DNA of 64,000 nucleotides from Nocardia sp. NBC_00508 (GCF_036346875.1 NZ_CP107852.1:2046001-2110000); one strand, 5' to 3'. Shown: positions 8,938 to 17,806, counted from the stretch's first letter. Notes: a model not told the origin generated them from the sequence alone. Translations and numbers: made by a program.

Positions 8938-9408
8938 CTAACCGGCCTGTTCGGCGCCCGGCGGTTGGTGGAAGCCGGGGCCCGCCTTGGGTTCGACGTC
9001 GCGCGGGTCGAGTTGTTCGCGGCAGTGGTCGCAGACCAGCACTGGTGAGGTCTCGTGCCCGCAGATGCGGTGCTCCAGGACGATCGGGCGGCCTTCCGGC
9101 CCGACCAGATGGTTGTCGCCCCAGACCATCATGGCCATCACGATGGGATAGAGCTCACGGCCCGCGGTGGTGAGGTGGTAGTCGACGCGTCCGCCGCCGT
9201 GATCGGTGCGGGTGAAGATGCCCGCCTCGATCAGCATGCGCAGACGGCTGGTGAGCAGGTTGCGGTTGGTGATGCCGATGTTGCGGGCGAAATCGCTGAA
9301 GCGGTGCACCCCGAAGAACGCCTCGGCGATGAGCAGGATGGTCCACCGGTCGCCGAGCAGTTCGACGACGCGAGTGACCGAATCGTCGACCGGGCGCCGG
9401 AGTGTCAT
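8938..9408 (-). CDS. HxlR-family transcriptional regulator
   Basis: A 156-residue winged-helix protein. VVELLGDRWTILLIAEAFFG and FSDFARNIGITNRNLLTSRL are typical of HxlR/MarR-like regulators, and VDYHLTTAGRELYPIV forms the wing. A C-terminal CxxC pair (CDHCREQL) and an upstream Cys (RICGHE) could bind a metal or sense redox state. It is transcribed divergently from the P450 at 9514, with a palindrome between them, so local control of that P450 is likely. Confidence 0.9.
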   Translation of the reverse strand: MTLRRPVDDSVTRVVELLGDRWTILLIAEAFFGVHRFSDFARNIGITNRNLLTSRLRMLIEAGIFTRTDHGGGRVDYHLTTAGRELYPIVMAMMVWGDNHLVGPEGRPIVLEHRICGHETSPVLVCDHCREQLDPRDVEPKAGPGFHQPPGAEQAG

Positions 9409-9450
9409 GGCGACATCTTCGCATCCCGACCCAGTATTGCATTCCTACCG

Positions 9451-9471
9451 ACGGTATCTGAATAATACCGT
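9451..9471. promoter_or_regulatory. Candidate HxlR operator
   Basis: ACGGTAT and ATACCGT form a perfect 7-bp inverted repeat with a 7-base AT-rich spacer (21 bp in all). It lies in the 105-bp divergent region, 42 bp from the HxlR start and 42 bp from the P450 start, as expected for an operator controlling both. Confidence 0.65.
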
Positions 9472-9513
9472 TAAGCCCGGCGCCGACTCCGGGCCGGACA
9501 GCTGGGAGTGTCG

Positions 9514-10767
9514 ATGACGACCACCAACCACCCGACCGACGACTACGTGCGGCTGCTCGACCCGGCGGTGCGGCCGGACCCGTACCCCCTCCTCGCGCGG
9601 CTGCGCGAATCCGGTCCGTTCCGGATCGGCACCGCACCCGTGGTCGTGCTGGCCCGCTATGACGACTGCGCCGCCATGCTGCGCGATCCGCGGGCGAGCG
9701 TCGACCGGTCGCTGGCCAGACTGCAACTCGGTTCGATGCCGATCTACGACGGAACGCGCGAAGACGGTGCGGCACAGGCGAAACCCTCGTTCCTGTTCCT
9801 CGACCCGCCCGACCACACCCGCCTGCGCCGACTGGTGTCGAAGGCGTTCACCCCGCGCGTCGTGCGGCGACTGGAGCCGCGGATCACCGAGATCGTCGAC
9901 GATCTGCTCGATCAACGCGCACACGCGGGGACATTCGACGTCGTCGACCACTTGGCCTACCCGCTTCCGGTGACGGTGATCTGCGAACTGCTCGGCGTGC
10001 CGTTGGAAGACGAAGCGCGGCTGAGCAATTGGTCCGCGCTGCTGTCCCGCACCCTCGACCCGACCTCCCGCGCGGCCCCTCAGTTCCGCGCCGACCCAGC
10101 CGAGATTCAGTGCGCCGGAACCGAATTGCACGCCTACTTCGAGGAACTCACCGAGCGCCGCCGCCACGCGCCCGGCCCCGATCTGCTGTCGGAACTCATC
10201 GCGGCCGAGGACGCCGGTGACGTGCTCACCCACGCGGAACTGATCTCGACGTGCGCGCTGCTGCTGGTCGCGGGACATGAGACCACGGTCAATCTGATCG
10301 CCAACGCGACCCTCGCCTTGCTGCGCAGGCCGGACGAACTCACCGCACTGCGCGCGGACCCGGACCGGGCGGCGGGCGTGGTCGAGGAGACGCTGCGCTT
10401 CGACCCGCCGGTTCAGCTGATTCCGCGTATCGCCGCCGATGACCTGACCATCGGCGGCATGAACATCCAGGGCGGCGATCTGGTGGTGCTCCTGATCGCC
10501 GCCGCACACCGCGATCCAGCGGTATTCGGCGACCCCGACCGATTCGACCCGGCACGCGACAACCGCCACCTGGCCTTCGGACTCGGGGCCCACTTCTGCG
10601 TCGGCGCTCCGCTGGCCCGCTTGGAGGCGCGAATCGCGCTGACCCGTTTCGCACAACGCGTCGAATCCACAGCACTGCCCACGCACCCGCCGCGCTACCG
10701 GGAACACGTCAATCTGCGTGGGCCAGCGCAACTGCCGATCGAATTCGCGGCGATCCGGCCGCGATAG
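9514..10767 (+). CDS. Cytochrome P450
   Basis: A 417-residue bacterial class I P450 with all hallmarks: I-helix LLVAGHETTVNLIAN (acid-alcohol pair E-T), K-helix EETLRF (ExxR), and the haem loop FGLGAHFCVGAPLAR with the Cys ligand near residue 362. ATG 9514 has GGGAG at a 5-base spacing and is preferred over GTG 9508. Redox partners are not in the window. Substrate unknown. A fragment of a second P450 C terminus lies immediately downstream. Confidence 0.95.
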   Translation: MTTTNHPTDDYVRLLDPAVRPDPYPLLARLRESGPFRIGTAPVVVLARYDDCAAMLRDPRASVDRSLARLQLGSMPIYDGTREDGAAQAKPSFLFLDPPDHTRLRRLVSKAFTPRVVRRLEPRITEIVDDLLDQRAHAGTFDVVDHLAYPLPVTVICELLGVPLEDEARLSNWSALLSRTLDPTSRAAPQFRADPAEIQCAGTELHAYFEELTERRRHAPGPDLLSELIAAEDAGDVLTHAELISTCALLLVAGHETTVNLIANATLALLRRPDELTALRADPDRAAGVVEETLRFDPPVQLIPRIAADDLTIGGMNIQGGDLVVLLIAAAHRDPAVFGDPDRFDPARDNRHLAFGLGAHFCVGAPLARLEARIALTRFAQRVESTALPTHPPRYREHVNLRGPAQLPIEFAAIRPR

Positions 10768-10779
10768 CCGCGACCGGCG

Positions 10780-10875
10780 TTGACCCGGTTCGCACCACGG
10801 GTCGACTCACTCTCGCTGCCCGCCGAGCCGCCGCACTACCGGGAACACGTCATCTGTGTGGGCGCACCTGCCTGA
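10780..10875 (+). pseudogene. Cytochrome P450 C-terminal fragment
   Basis: Translation in frame from 10780 gives LTRFAPRVDSLSLPAEPPHY then REHVICVGAPA and a stop. It matches the tail of the intact P450 just upstream (LTRFAQRVESTALPTHPPRY, REHVNLRGPAQ) at about two thirds of positions. Only the last 31 codons remain and there is no start. It looks like the residue of a tandem duplication or of a deleted neighbouring P450. Confidence 0.8.
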
Positions 10876-10907
10876 TCCAGCTGGCGGGCGTCCCAGGTGG
10901 ACGGGAT

Positions 10908-11561
10908 TCAGCCGTCGTAGGAGACGTGCGGCGTCCATGCGTCAGCGGGGCGGGTAGCCGCCGCATGCAACGCCGCGGCGACCCGGTCCCGGGTGAACGC
11001 CCCCTCGCCGAGCACGCCGTTGATCTGCACCGCGACAGCGCGGATGCCCGCGGGCGCCAGTGTGGTGTCGAGGCTGGTCACCAGGTTGCGCACCGCCGCC
11101 TTCTGGACGCCGAGCGAGGCGGCCTGATGCCCCGGCTTGTCGGCGGCCGCGCTCCCGGTGACCAGCACGCGGGCGCCGTCGGACAGGAAGGGGCGCGCGG
11201 CTCGGACGGCAGGTAGCAGTGCCGCGGCGCCGACGGTGAAGTCCTCGATCAGCTCGGGAACCGACAACTGCAGCGGATCGGCCTGGCGGAAGATGCTCGG
11301 ATTGAAGTGCAGCACGTCGATGCGGCCATGGCGTTCGCCCACCCCGGTGACCACCCGGCCCACGTCGGCGGGATCGGTCAGGTCCACCCCGACGCCTTCC
11401 GCGTCGAATCCCTGCCCGCGCAACTGCTCCGCCAGCGGTTCGGCCTCGTCGTCGAAGCGGCAGGCCAGCACCGTGGCGAAGCCGTCATCGGCGAACAAGC
11501 GGGCAACCGACAGCCCGATGCCGGGACCGGCACCGAGTACGAGGAACACAGGAGCACTCAT
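10908..11561 (-). CDS. Short-chain dehydrogenase/reductase family protein
   Basis: A 217-residue Rossmann protein. The start MSAPVFLVLGAGPGIGLSVA contains the GxGxxG nucleotide-binding motif. The usual NNAG is replaced by HFNPS, and the catalytic YxxxK is not evident: the corresponding region reads LGVQKAAVRNL, where Tyr is missing. The protein may therefore be an atypical SDR. ATG at 11561 is chosen over upstream codons because it matches SDR starts. It is a single gene, 57 bp from the end of the FUSC fusion gene on the same strand. Confidence 0.8.
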   Translation of the reverse strand: MSAPVFLVLGAGPGIGLSVARLFADDGFATVLACRFDDEAEPLAEQLRGQGFDAEGVGVDLTDPADVGRVVTGVGERHGRIDVLHFNPSIFRQADPLQLSVPELIEDFTVGAAALLPAVRAARPFLSDGARVLVTGSAAADKPGHQAASLGVQKAAVRNLVTSLDTTLAPAGIRAVAVQINGVLGEGAFTRDRVAAALHAAATRPADAWTPHVSYDG

Positions 11562-11618
11562 GGTTATCGAGCCTAGGTGCGCCACCTGAGCCACGCCGGA
11601 CGGCTTTGTGCGAGGAGG

Positions 11619-13823
11619 CTATTCGACGACGGCCTTGATCCGGTTCAGTGTCTCGCGCATGCCCTCGACGTTCGTCTTGCCGCGCGTCCATCCGGCCACC
11701 AGCCAGTACAGCCGCAGCGCCGGGTTGTCGTGCAACTGGAACGACTCGGTCACGTCGGTGCCGCCGTCCACCGGCTCGAGAACGTAGCGCCAGGTGATGA
11801 CCGGCATGCCGCGCGGGCCGAGCACGGTGAACGCGAACTCGCGACCGGGCTCGCAGGTGACGATCCGGCACACGGTCCAATACCTCAGGCCCCAGCCATT
11901 GCGGTTGACGTGCCCGCGGAACTTCACCCCCACCGCGGGGCCGGTGGCGCCACCGAGCCACTCCGCGGCGAACGTCTCGGGACTGAACCGCCCGGTGTTC
12001 TCGATATCGCTGACCAGCTCCCAGATCTTCTCGGCCGGTGCAGCCATCCGGACCGTCACGCTGTCGTGCATGCGCCGAACTCTAATGGGCGCTGTCGGAC
12101 GTAGTCCGTCCTCAGCCCGCGCACGGCCGGAGCGAAGGCGGAGGTACCGCCTAGCGGGCAACCGGTTCGCCGCGCCCGGCTCGAGCCGGGCCGCTTCCAG
12201 GCGGTCTGCCCACCCGTCCACGTCGGGGAGCCGCTCGCCCGGCTGCAGTACCCAGCAGGCGGCGAGCAGGTCATGACCGAAATGCGCGAGGACGGCATGC
12301 TCCGGCCAGTGTCCACGGGTCCATTCGGGGTCGTCGGTCGCCGAGTCGATACCGCTGCGGACCACCCCGACCAACTCGAATTGCAACCGCTGGACCAGCA
12401 CCCACGCCGCGGTGTCCATCGGCTTGCGGCGCAGCCTGTCGAGCAGGGTGCGTGCGTCGGCGAGCGCGCGACGTTCCATCCACTGGAAAGTGCGCCTATG
12501 CCCGTGCGGCACGACGCAGTACAGCGCGAACACCGCCACCGCGACACCGAGCACGGTCTCCACCAACCGATCCCGCAGCACCGGCCCGATCGGCCCGTCC
12601 GTGGTGGCGACCCCGCTCGCGATCAGCGCGACCGGGGTGATGAAGACGACGGCCAGCGCGTAGTTGCGCGAAACGAACAGCTCGATGCCGAACTGCAGTG
12701 CGGCGATCAGCACGATCAGGGCGTATCCGGTCGGCGCGAGTTGGTAGATCAGCGCGAACAGTCCGAGGCCGACGAGGGTGCCGACGAAACGATGGATGGC
12801 CCGCACCTGCCCGCGCACCTGATCGGGCCCGGTCTGCAACATGATCAGCGCACTGAGCACCGCCCAGTGCGGTCGCTCCAGACCGAGCCATGCACTCAGC
12901 GCGCCTGCGCCCAGACAGCCCGCCGCGACGCGCATCGCGCTGATCGCCGCATGCGAGGAGAAGGACAAGGAACGCCGCAGCCGGAAGCCGACGCTCGGAC
13001 GGGCGAACGAGACCAACGGGTCGACCAGCAGGTCATCGGTGTTGCCGGCGGGAGCGTGCCCGGCGAGCCGGTGCCGCGCACGCTGCAGGGCGGTCAGCAG
13101 CTTCGCTTCCCCAGGGTCGCTCGGCAAGCCGCCGTCGTAGACCGCGGCCCACGCGTCGGCCATCGCGTCGCCCGCCCGGTGGCGCAGATCGATAGCGGAT
13201 CCGCCCGCCTCCCGCGCCGCGACATACGCGTCGACCGCGCGCACCGCGGCCTCGACCGCCATGCGTTCGGGTTTGCGGTGATCACGCAACACGCCGGCCA
13301 TCGAAACGACGATCGACGCGAGCACACCGCACGCCGTGCAGGTCAACAGTGTCACCAGCGACGTGCCCGACTCCACGGCTTTCACTGCGCCCGCGCAGAC
13401 CAGCGCGAAAAACAGCGCGCCCGGCGGCCCGAGCCGCAGCGCGTCGATCACGAAAACGGCCGACACCGCGATCGCCGACACCACGACCACCACGACCAGC
13501 GAAGCGGCGAATCCGGTGGTGAGCAGTCCGCCGACCAGCCCACCCAGGCCACACGCGGCGAGCAGCGCCAGACCGGCCGCCAGCACCACCCGGCCGCGCA
13601 GCCGGAACGGCCGTCCCTCGCCGTAGAGCGCAGCGAAGGCGCCGAAGAGGACGAACACCGCCGCGTCGGGGCGGCCGAGACCGGTGACGAGCGCGCCTGG
13701 CACGGCGAACGCCACCGCGGCGCGCAGCGCTGGGCTCCACCGTCTGCCGACAGCTGGCAGGGCGAACAGCTGCGGGCCGACACGCGCCTTGGGTGGTAGC
13801 GGATCGGGCTGTGTCGCGGGCAC
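11619..13823 (-). CDS. FUSC-type membrane protein fused to a SRPBCC domain
   Basis: One open frame of 734 codons. Residues 1 to about 560 contain two blocks of hydrophobic helices with the segment LERPHWAVLSALIMLQTG, the pattern of FUSC (fusaric acid resistance-like) transporters. From about residue 585, MHDSVTVRMAAPAEKIWELV begins a separate 150-residue SRPBCC (polyketide cyclase/START-like) domain. The linker (about residues 558-577) is encoded by a solitary copy of the repeat seen in tandem at 21.96-22.45 kb. The SRPBCC part has its own possible ATG at 12071. Start GTG 13823 has AAAGGA 6 bases upstream. The fusion may have been created by repeat insertion. Confidence 0.85.
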   Translation of the reverse strand: MPATQPDPLPPKARVGPQLFALPAVGRRWSPALRAAVAFAVPGALVTGLGRPDAAVFVLFGAFAALYGEGRPFRLRGRVVLAAGLALLAACGLGGLVGGLLTTGFAASLVVVVVVSAIAVSAVFVIDALRLGPPGALFFALVCAGAVKAVESGTSLVTLLTCTACGVLASIVVSMAGVLRDHRKPERMAVEAAVRAVDAYVAAREAGGSAIDLRHRAGDAMADAWAAVYDGGLPSDPGEAKLLTALQRARHRLAGHAPAGNTDDLLVDPLVSFARPSVGFRLRRSLSFSSHAAISAMRVAAGCLGAGALSAWLGLERPHWAVLSALIMLQTGPDQVRGQVRAIHRFVGTLVGLGLFALIYQLAPTGYALIVLIAALQFGIELFVSRNYALAVVFITPVALIASGVATTDGPIGPVLRDRLVETVLGVAVAVFALYCVVPHGHRRTFQWMERRALADARTLLDRLRRKPMDTAAWVLVQRLQFELVGVVRSGIDSATDDPEWTRGHWPEHAVLAHFGHDLLAACWVLQPGERLPDVDGWADRLEAARLEPGAANRLPARRYLRLRSGRARAEDGLRPTAPIRVRRMHDSVTVRMAAPAEKIWELVSDIENTGRFSPETFAAEWLGGATGPAVGVKFRGHVNRNGWGLRYWTVCRIVTCEPGREFAFTVLGPRGMPVITWRYVLEPVDGGTDVTESFQLHDNPALRLYWLVAGWTRGKTNVEGMRETLNRIKAVVE
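12094..12151. repeat. Solitary copy of the 70-bp family repeat
   Basis: GTCGGACGTAGTCCGTCC then AGCCCGCGCACGGC and GGAGCGAAGGCGGAGG, ending in CCGCCTA, follows the unit of the 21.96-22.45 kb array almost base for base, in the same orientation. It lies inside the frame of the FUSC-SRPBCC gene, exactly between the two domains. Confidence 0.75.
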
Positions 13824-13878
13824 CTGCGGTCCTTTCTCATCTGGACGTACTGCCTGGTGCACACACTAGATTCGGTAC

Positions 13879-15315
13879 ATGACCGCCGACGCTCATATTC
13901 CGCTACCCACGCGCGTCCACGCCTTCGGCGATGACGCGCTCGGCGATCACGATGCGATCGCCCTCGCCGCACTGGTGCGCGACGGAGCGGTCTCGCCAGG
14001 CGAACTCGCGGCCGCCGCGGCGGCCCGCGCCCAGCAGGTCGAGCAGCTGGCCGCGGTCGCCTACCCCAGCTACACGAAACCGCTGCTTGCTGCCCAGCGG
14101 ACCGGCGCCTTGCATGGCGTGCCCACTTTCGTGAAAGACAACACCGACGTCGCGGGCATGCCGACCAATCAGGGCACCGCGGCCTTCCGCGCCCTGCCCG
14201 CCCGGGCGCACAGCGGCTACACCCGGCAGTTCCTCAGCACAGGCATGACCGTCCTCGGTAAGAGCGCCATGCCCGAGTTCGGCTTCAACGCCAGCAACGA
14301 GCCTCCGCACGGCCCGCCCACGCGCAATCCGTGGCACACCGGGTTTTCGGTGGGCGGGTCGTCCGGCGGGGCTGCCGCACTGGTGGCGGCGGGCGTCGTC
14401 CCGATCGCGCATGGCAACGACGGTGGCGGGTCGATCCGCATCCCGGCCGCTTGCGCCGGATTGGTCGGTTTGAAGCCGAGCCGCGGACGGCATGTCGTGT
14501 CCGGACTGGCTCGCACGTTGCCGATCGATATCATCAGCGAGGGAGTGCTGACCAGAACGGTGCGCGACACGGCGGCGTACGTCGCGGCGGCCGAACGCTA
14601 TTGGCGCAACCCCGCGCTGCGGCCGATCGGCCATGTCGAGGGACCCACAACCCGGCGGATGCGGATCGCACTTGTGCTCGACAACATCGCGGGACCGCTC
14701 GCGGCCGGTCCGACCCGGGATGCGGTCGAAAAGGTCGCCCGGACCCTCGAATCCGGCGGACATTCGGTCGAGGTGGTGCCGCTGCCGTTCGACGTGGCGA
14801 TCGAAAATGCCTTCCTGCACTACTGGGGGCTGCTCGCGGCGGCGATCACCACGACCGGAAAGCTGCTCGATCGCCGCTTCGATGCGCGCCGCGTAGACGA
14901 CCTCACCGTCGGCTTGCGCGGCCTGTTCCTGCGCCGAGCCCTGCACGCGCCGCTGACGCTCTACCGGTTACGCGCGGCGGCCACCACCTACGAACGGGCG
15001 CTCGGGCCCTACGACGCGGTGCTGCTTCCAGCGCTCGGCCACACGACCCCGGAACTCGGTTATCTCAGCCCGACGGTGCCGTTCGACGAACTGATCGACC
15101 GGCTGCGCGCCTACGTCTGTTTCACCCCGATCAACAACATCACCGGAACGCCCGCCATCACGGTTCCGGCGGGCCTCACCGCGGCCGGGCTCCCCGTCGG
15201 CGTCCAGTTCGCGGCCACCCGCGGCAATGAACGCACCCTGTTGGAGCTGGCCTACCTGGTGGAGTCCGAGCAGCCGTTCCCTCGTCTGGATCGTTTTCCA
15301 GATAAATTAGGTTAG
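13879..15315 (+). CDS. Amidase signature family protein
   Basis: A 478-residue amidase. The Ser-cisSer-Lys triad is complete: VKDN (Lys at about 86), GGSSGGAAA (cis-Ser at about 161) and DGGGSIRIPA (nucleophile Ser at about 185). Such enzymes hydrolyse amides, but the substrate cannot be told. It diverges from the FUSC gene across a 55-bp gap. Its last codons and stop overlap the iron box that precedes the next gene. Confidence 0.92.
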   Translation: MTADAHIPLPTRVHAFGDDALGDHDAIALAALVRDGAVSPGELAAAAAARAQQVEQLAAVAYPSYTKPLLAAQRTGALHGVPTFVKDNTDVAGMPTNQGTAAFRALPARAHSGYTRQFLSTGMTVLGKSAMPEFGFNASNEPPHGPPTRNPWHTGFSVGGSSGGAAALVAAGVVPIAHGNDGGGSIRIPAACAGLVGLKPSRGRHVVSGLARTLPIDIISEGVLTRTVRDTAAYVAAAERYWRNPALRPIGHVEGPTTRRMRIALVLDNIAGPLAAGPTRDAVEKVARTLESGGHSVEVVPLPFDVAIENAFLHYWGLLAAAITTTGKLLDRRFDARRVDDLTVGLRGLFLRRALHAPLTLYRLRAAATTYERALGPYDAVLLPALGHTTPELGYLSPTVPFDELIDRLRAYVCFTPINNITGTPAITVPAGLTAAGLPVGVQFAATRGNERTLLELAYLVESEQPFPRLDRFPDKLG

Positions 15316-15325
15316 GCTAAATTTA
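15307..15325 (+). promoter_or_regulatory. Iron box (DtxR/IdeR-type site)
   Basis: TTAGGTTAGGCTAAATTTA matches 16 of 19 positions of the classic DtxR/IdeR consensus TTAGGTTAGGCTAACCTAA. It lies 34 bp upstream of the methyltransferase start and overlaps the amidase stop codon. In actinobacteria such sites give repression under iron-replete conditions. Confidence 0.8.
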
Positions 15326-15358
15326 GAAGAAGCGTTCACGGCCGGAGAGGACGAAATC

Positions 15359-16168
15359 ATGGGCACGAACGTCGAATTGGCGGGAGTCCCGGAGACCATG
15401 CTGTGGACGCTCTACAACCGGGCGTCGGAAGCGAAACGAGCGGACGGCATCCTGCGCGACCCGGACTGCGTCCGGATCTTCGACGCGCTCGACTACGACT
15501 ACGAGCGGGCGTTCGGCGCTCCCGACGGCACGCATGCGGTGCGGTCGCTGCGGTTCGACCAAGCGCTGCGCCCATGGCTGGCGGCGCACCCCGGCGGGAC
15601 CGTCGTCGAACTCGCCTCCGGGTTGGAGACCCAGTTCCAGCGGTGCGACGACGGACAAGTGCACTGGTTGTGCGTAGACGTCCCCGAAGGCATCGCGCTG
15701 CGGGAACGGTTCCTGCCACCGAGCGCGCGCTGTCGCCACCTTCCGATCAGCGCACTCGACCTGGCCTGGCTGGACGAAGTCGACGCCGACCGCGGCGTCT
15801 TCATCACGGCGCAGGGGCTGTTCATGTACTTCGAACCCAGCGAGGTGCGGCGGCTGTGCGCCACGATCTTCGACCGACTGCCCGGCGTCGAGCTGATGTT
15901 CGACGTCATCCCGCCGTGGTTCTCCCAGAAGACCATGCAGGGCTTTCGCAAAACGCCGCACTACACCGCTCCCCCGATGCCGTGGGGCATCCGGCGCAGC
16001 CGGGTCGCGCGACTCCTGCGTGAGTGGAGCCCGCGGGTGGCCGAGGTGAACGTGTCATCCTACGGACCTTCCCGGGGGCCGCTCGCGGTGAGTCTGCCGC
16101 TGTTCGAACGTCTTCCGGTGCTGCGCGATATTCCGCCCGCCATAGTCCACGCGCGTGGCGCGCAGTAG
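15359..16168 (+). CDS. LCM-family SAM-dependent methyltransferase, probably iron-regulated
   Basis: A 269-residue protein with the layout of leucine carboxyl methyltransferase-like enzymes. VVELASGLETQF is the SAM motif I, WLCVDVPEGIALRE motif II, and FITAQGLFMYFEPSEVRRL motif IV. These enzymes are common in Mycobacteriales, often with unknown acceptors. ATG 15359 has a GAGAGGA ribosome site. The strong iron box upstream suggests induction on iron limitation, hence a possible role in siderophore or iron-related metabolism. That role is inference; no siderophore genes are in the window. Confidence 0.88.
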   Translation: MGTNVELAGVPETMLWTLYNRASEAKRADGILRDPDCVRIFDALDYDYERAFGAPDGTHAVRSLRFDQALRPWLAAHPGGTVVELASGLETQFQRCDDGQVHWLCVDVPEGIALRERFLPPSARCRHLPISALDLAWLDEVDADRGVFITAQGLFMYFEPSEVRRLCATIFDRLPGVELMFDVIPPWFSQKTMQGFRKTPHYTAPPMPWGIRRSRVARLLREWSPRVAEVNVSSYGPSRGPLAVSLPLFERLPVLRDIPPAIVHARGAQ

Positions 16169-16169
16169 G

Positions 16170-17183
16170 TCAGGGCGCGCTGATCCGCGCCGCGGACGAC
16201 GGGCGGTCGCGGTGCACCGGTCCGTGGGCATCGTCGCAGTGGCCGTCCAGCACCGGGAGGAGGCGCTGCGCGTCCGCTGCCGCAGAGGCGGTGACGCCGT
16301 GACTGTGATCGACCTGCAACGTGGTGTGGGTGATGCCGTAGTCGTGGTCGAGCAACCGCTCGATCCGCTGGCGCAGCCCGTGGCAGTCGGCGCCCGGGCG
16401 GACCAGCACATGCGCCGACAGCGCGATGTCACCGGAGGTGATCTGCCAGACGTGCAGGTCGTGCACCTCGTCGACCCTCTCGATGTCCACCAGCCTGCGC
16501 CCGAGCACGTCCGGATCGACACCGGCGGGGGCCGCCTCCAGGAAGATCCGGCTGGATTCGCGCACCAGGCCGAGCCCCGCCTTGACCATCAGCGCCACCA
16601 CGACCAGCGTGGCGATCGCGTCCGCCCTGGCGAATCCGGTGGTCAGCACGACGAGGCCGGCCACAGCGGTGGCGATGAATCCGTACAGGTCGTTGAGCAC
16701 GTGCTGGAAGGCTCCCTCGACGTTGAGGCTCGACCGGTTGGCCTTGCTGATCGCCCAGGTGGCCGCGATATTGACCGCGACACCCGCCAACGCGGTCACC
16801 AGCACGAGTCCGCCGGTGACCTCCGGCGGCTCCAGCAGCCGCCGCACGGCTTCATAGCTGAGCCAGCCCGCCAGCACGAGCAGCGTGACACCATTGGCCT
16901 GCGCCGAAAGGATCTCGGCGCGCTTGTAGCCGTAGGTGTATTTGCCCTTCGCGGGACGGGCGGCGAGCCGGATGGCGGCGAGCGCGAGAACGATGGCCGC
17001 CGCGTCGGTGAGCATGTGCGCCGCGTCGGACAGCAGCGCCAGCGAGTTCGCCAGCACACCGATCACAACCTCTACCGCCATGAATCCGGCGATCAGAGCG
17101 AGCGCGACGGTCAGCCACCTGCGGTCGGCGTTACCGGACACCCCGTGTCCGTGGGCGTGACCATGCCCGTGCTCGTGTCCCAT
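16170..17183 (-). CDS. Cation diffusion facilitator (zinc/cobalt/cadmium exporter)
   Basis: A 337-residue CDF-family transporter. A His-rich N terminus (HEHGHGHAHGHG) is followed by six membrane segments and a cytoplasmic C-terminal domain (VDEVHDLHVWQITSGDIALS). The metal-site signatures SDAAHMLTDA and HVLNDLYG are visible, an HxxxD-type zinc-preferring arrangement. It exports divalent metal in exchange for protons. ATG 17183 has GAGGGG 8 bases upstream. A TATGCGCATA palindrome lies upstream. It ends 2 bases from the convergent methyltransferase gene. Confidence 0.93.
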   Translation of the reverse strand: MGHEHGHGHAHGHGVSGNADRRWLTVALALIAGFMAVEVVIGVLANSLALLSDAAHMLTDAAAIVLALAAIRLAARPAKGKYTYGYKRAEILSAQANGVTLLVLAGWLSYEAVRRLLEPPEVTGGLVLVTALAGVAVNIAATWAISKANRSSLNVEGAFQHVLNDLYGFIATAVAGLVVLTTGFARADAIATLVVVALMVKAGLGLVRESSRIFLEAAPAGVDPDVLGRRLVDIERVDEVHDLHVWQITSGDIALSAHVLVRPGADCHGLRQRIERLLDHDYGITHTTLQVDHSHGVTASAAADAQRLLPVLDGHCDDAHGPVHRDRPSSAARISAP

Positions 17184-17213
17184 CGACCCAACCCCTCTCG
17201 CGTCACTGAAATG

Positions 17214-17223
17214 TATGCGCATA
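17214..17223. promoter_or_regulatory. Palindrome upstream of the metal exporter
   Basis: TATGCGCATA is a perfect 10-bp palindrome located 31 bp before the CDF exporter start. AT-flanked short palindromes at such a place suit ArsR- or Zur-type metal sensors. No regulator gene is adjacent, so the assignment is tentative. Confidence 0.4.
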
Positions 17224-17370
17224 ACTGCATCTGTTCGGTAGCTTAACTCACCGTGACCGGCTCGCGGTGGACAGACACAGTGAGCTGGATCACGTCGCAA
17301 AATGCCGCCACGCCGCCGTCCTCGACGACCGTGGCGCGAGCGGCCGCACGCCTGCGCCGCTATGGCATCG

Positions 17371-17739
17371 TCAGCCGAGCATGGCATGCACCACGGCATA
17401 CGCGGACATGGCGGCGGCCAACCCGGCAATCACGCTGACCACGACGTTCATCGCCGCGTAGAAATAGGCGCCGCGCTCGGCCAGCCGCACGGTTTCGTAA
17501 CTGAAGGTGCTGTAGGTCGTCAGCGCCCCGCAGAATCCGGTGCCGAGCCAGGCGAACAGCGGCGTCGCCAGCGCGGTCCCCGCGCCGCTGAGCCCGCCGA
17601 GCACGAGACAACCGATCAGGTTGACCAGGAACGTTCCCCATGGGAACAGGCTGTCGCGGCGATCCTGCACCGCCCGGTCGATGAGGTAGCGCAGCGGCGC
17701 CCCTAACGCGCCGCCCAAGACGACGAGCAGCACGTTCAC
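17371..17739 (-). CDS. crcB: Fluoride channel CrcB (second gene of pair)
   Basis: A 122-residue, four-helix membrane protein of the Fluc/CrcB family that exports fluoride. GGALGAPLRYLID, FPWGTFLVNLIGC and GFCGALTTYSTFS are the family's conserved segments. Fluc channels work as dual-topology dimers; in many actinobacteria two adjacent genes encode the halves of a heterodimer. It follows the longer crcB by 67 bp on the same strand, so a heterodimeric channel is likely. Confidence 0.93.
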   Translation of the reverse strand: MNVLLVVLGGALGAPLRYLIDRAVQDRRDSLFPWGTFLVNLIGCLVLGGLSGAGTALATPLFAWLGTGFCGALTTYSTFSYETVRLAERGAYFYAAMNVVVSVIAGLAAAMSAYAVVHAMLG

Positions 17740-17806
17740 GCTGTCCCCTCCGCGGCATGGCCGGACTCTCGGTCGCTACCCGAGCTACCGCGCAGCGTTC
17801 CGACGC

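Noticed and set aside
12273..13799. A 508-codon plus-strand frame opposite the FUSC gene
   Set aside because: Low-complexity Arg/Gln/His-rich product, antisense to clear membrane-protein coding; a shadow frame.
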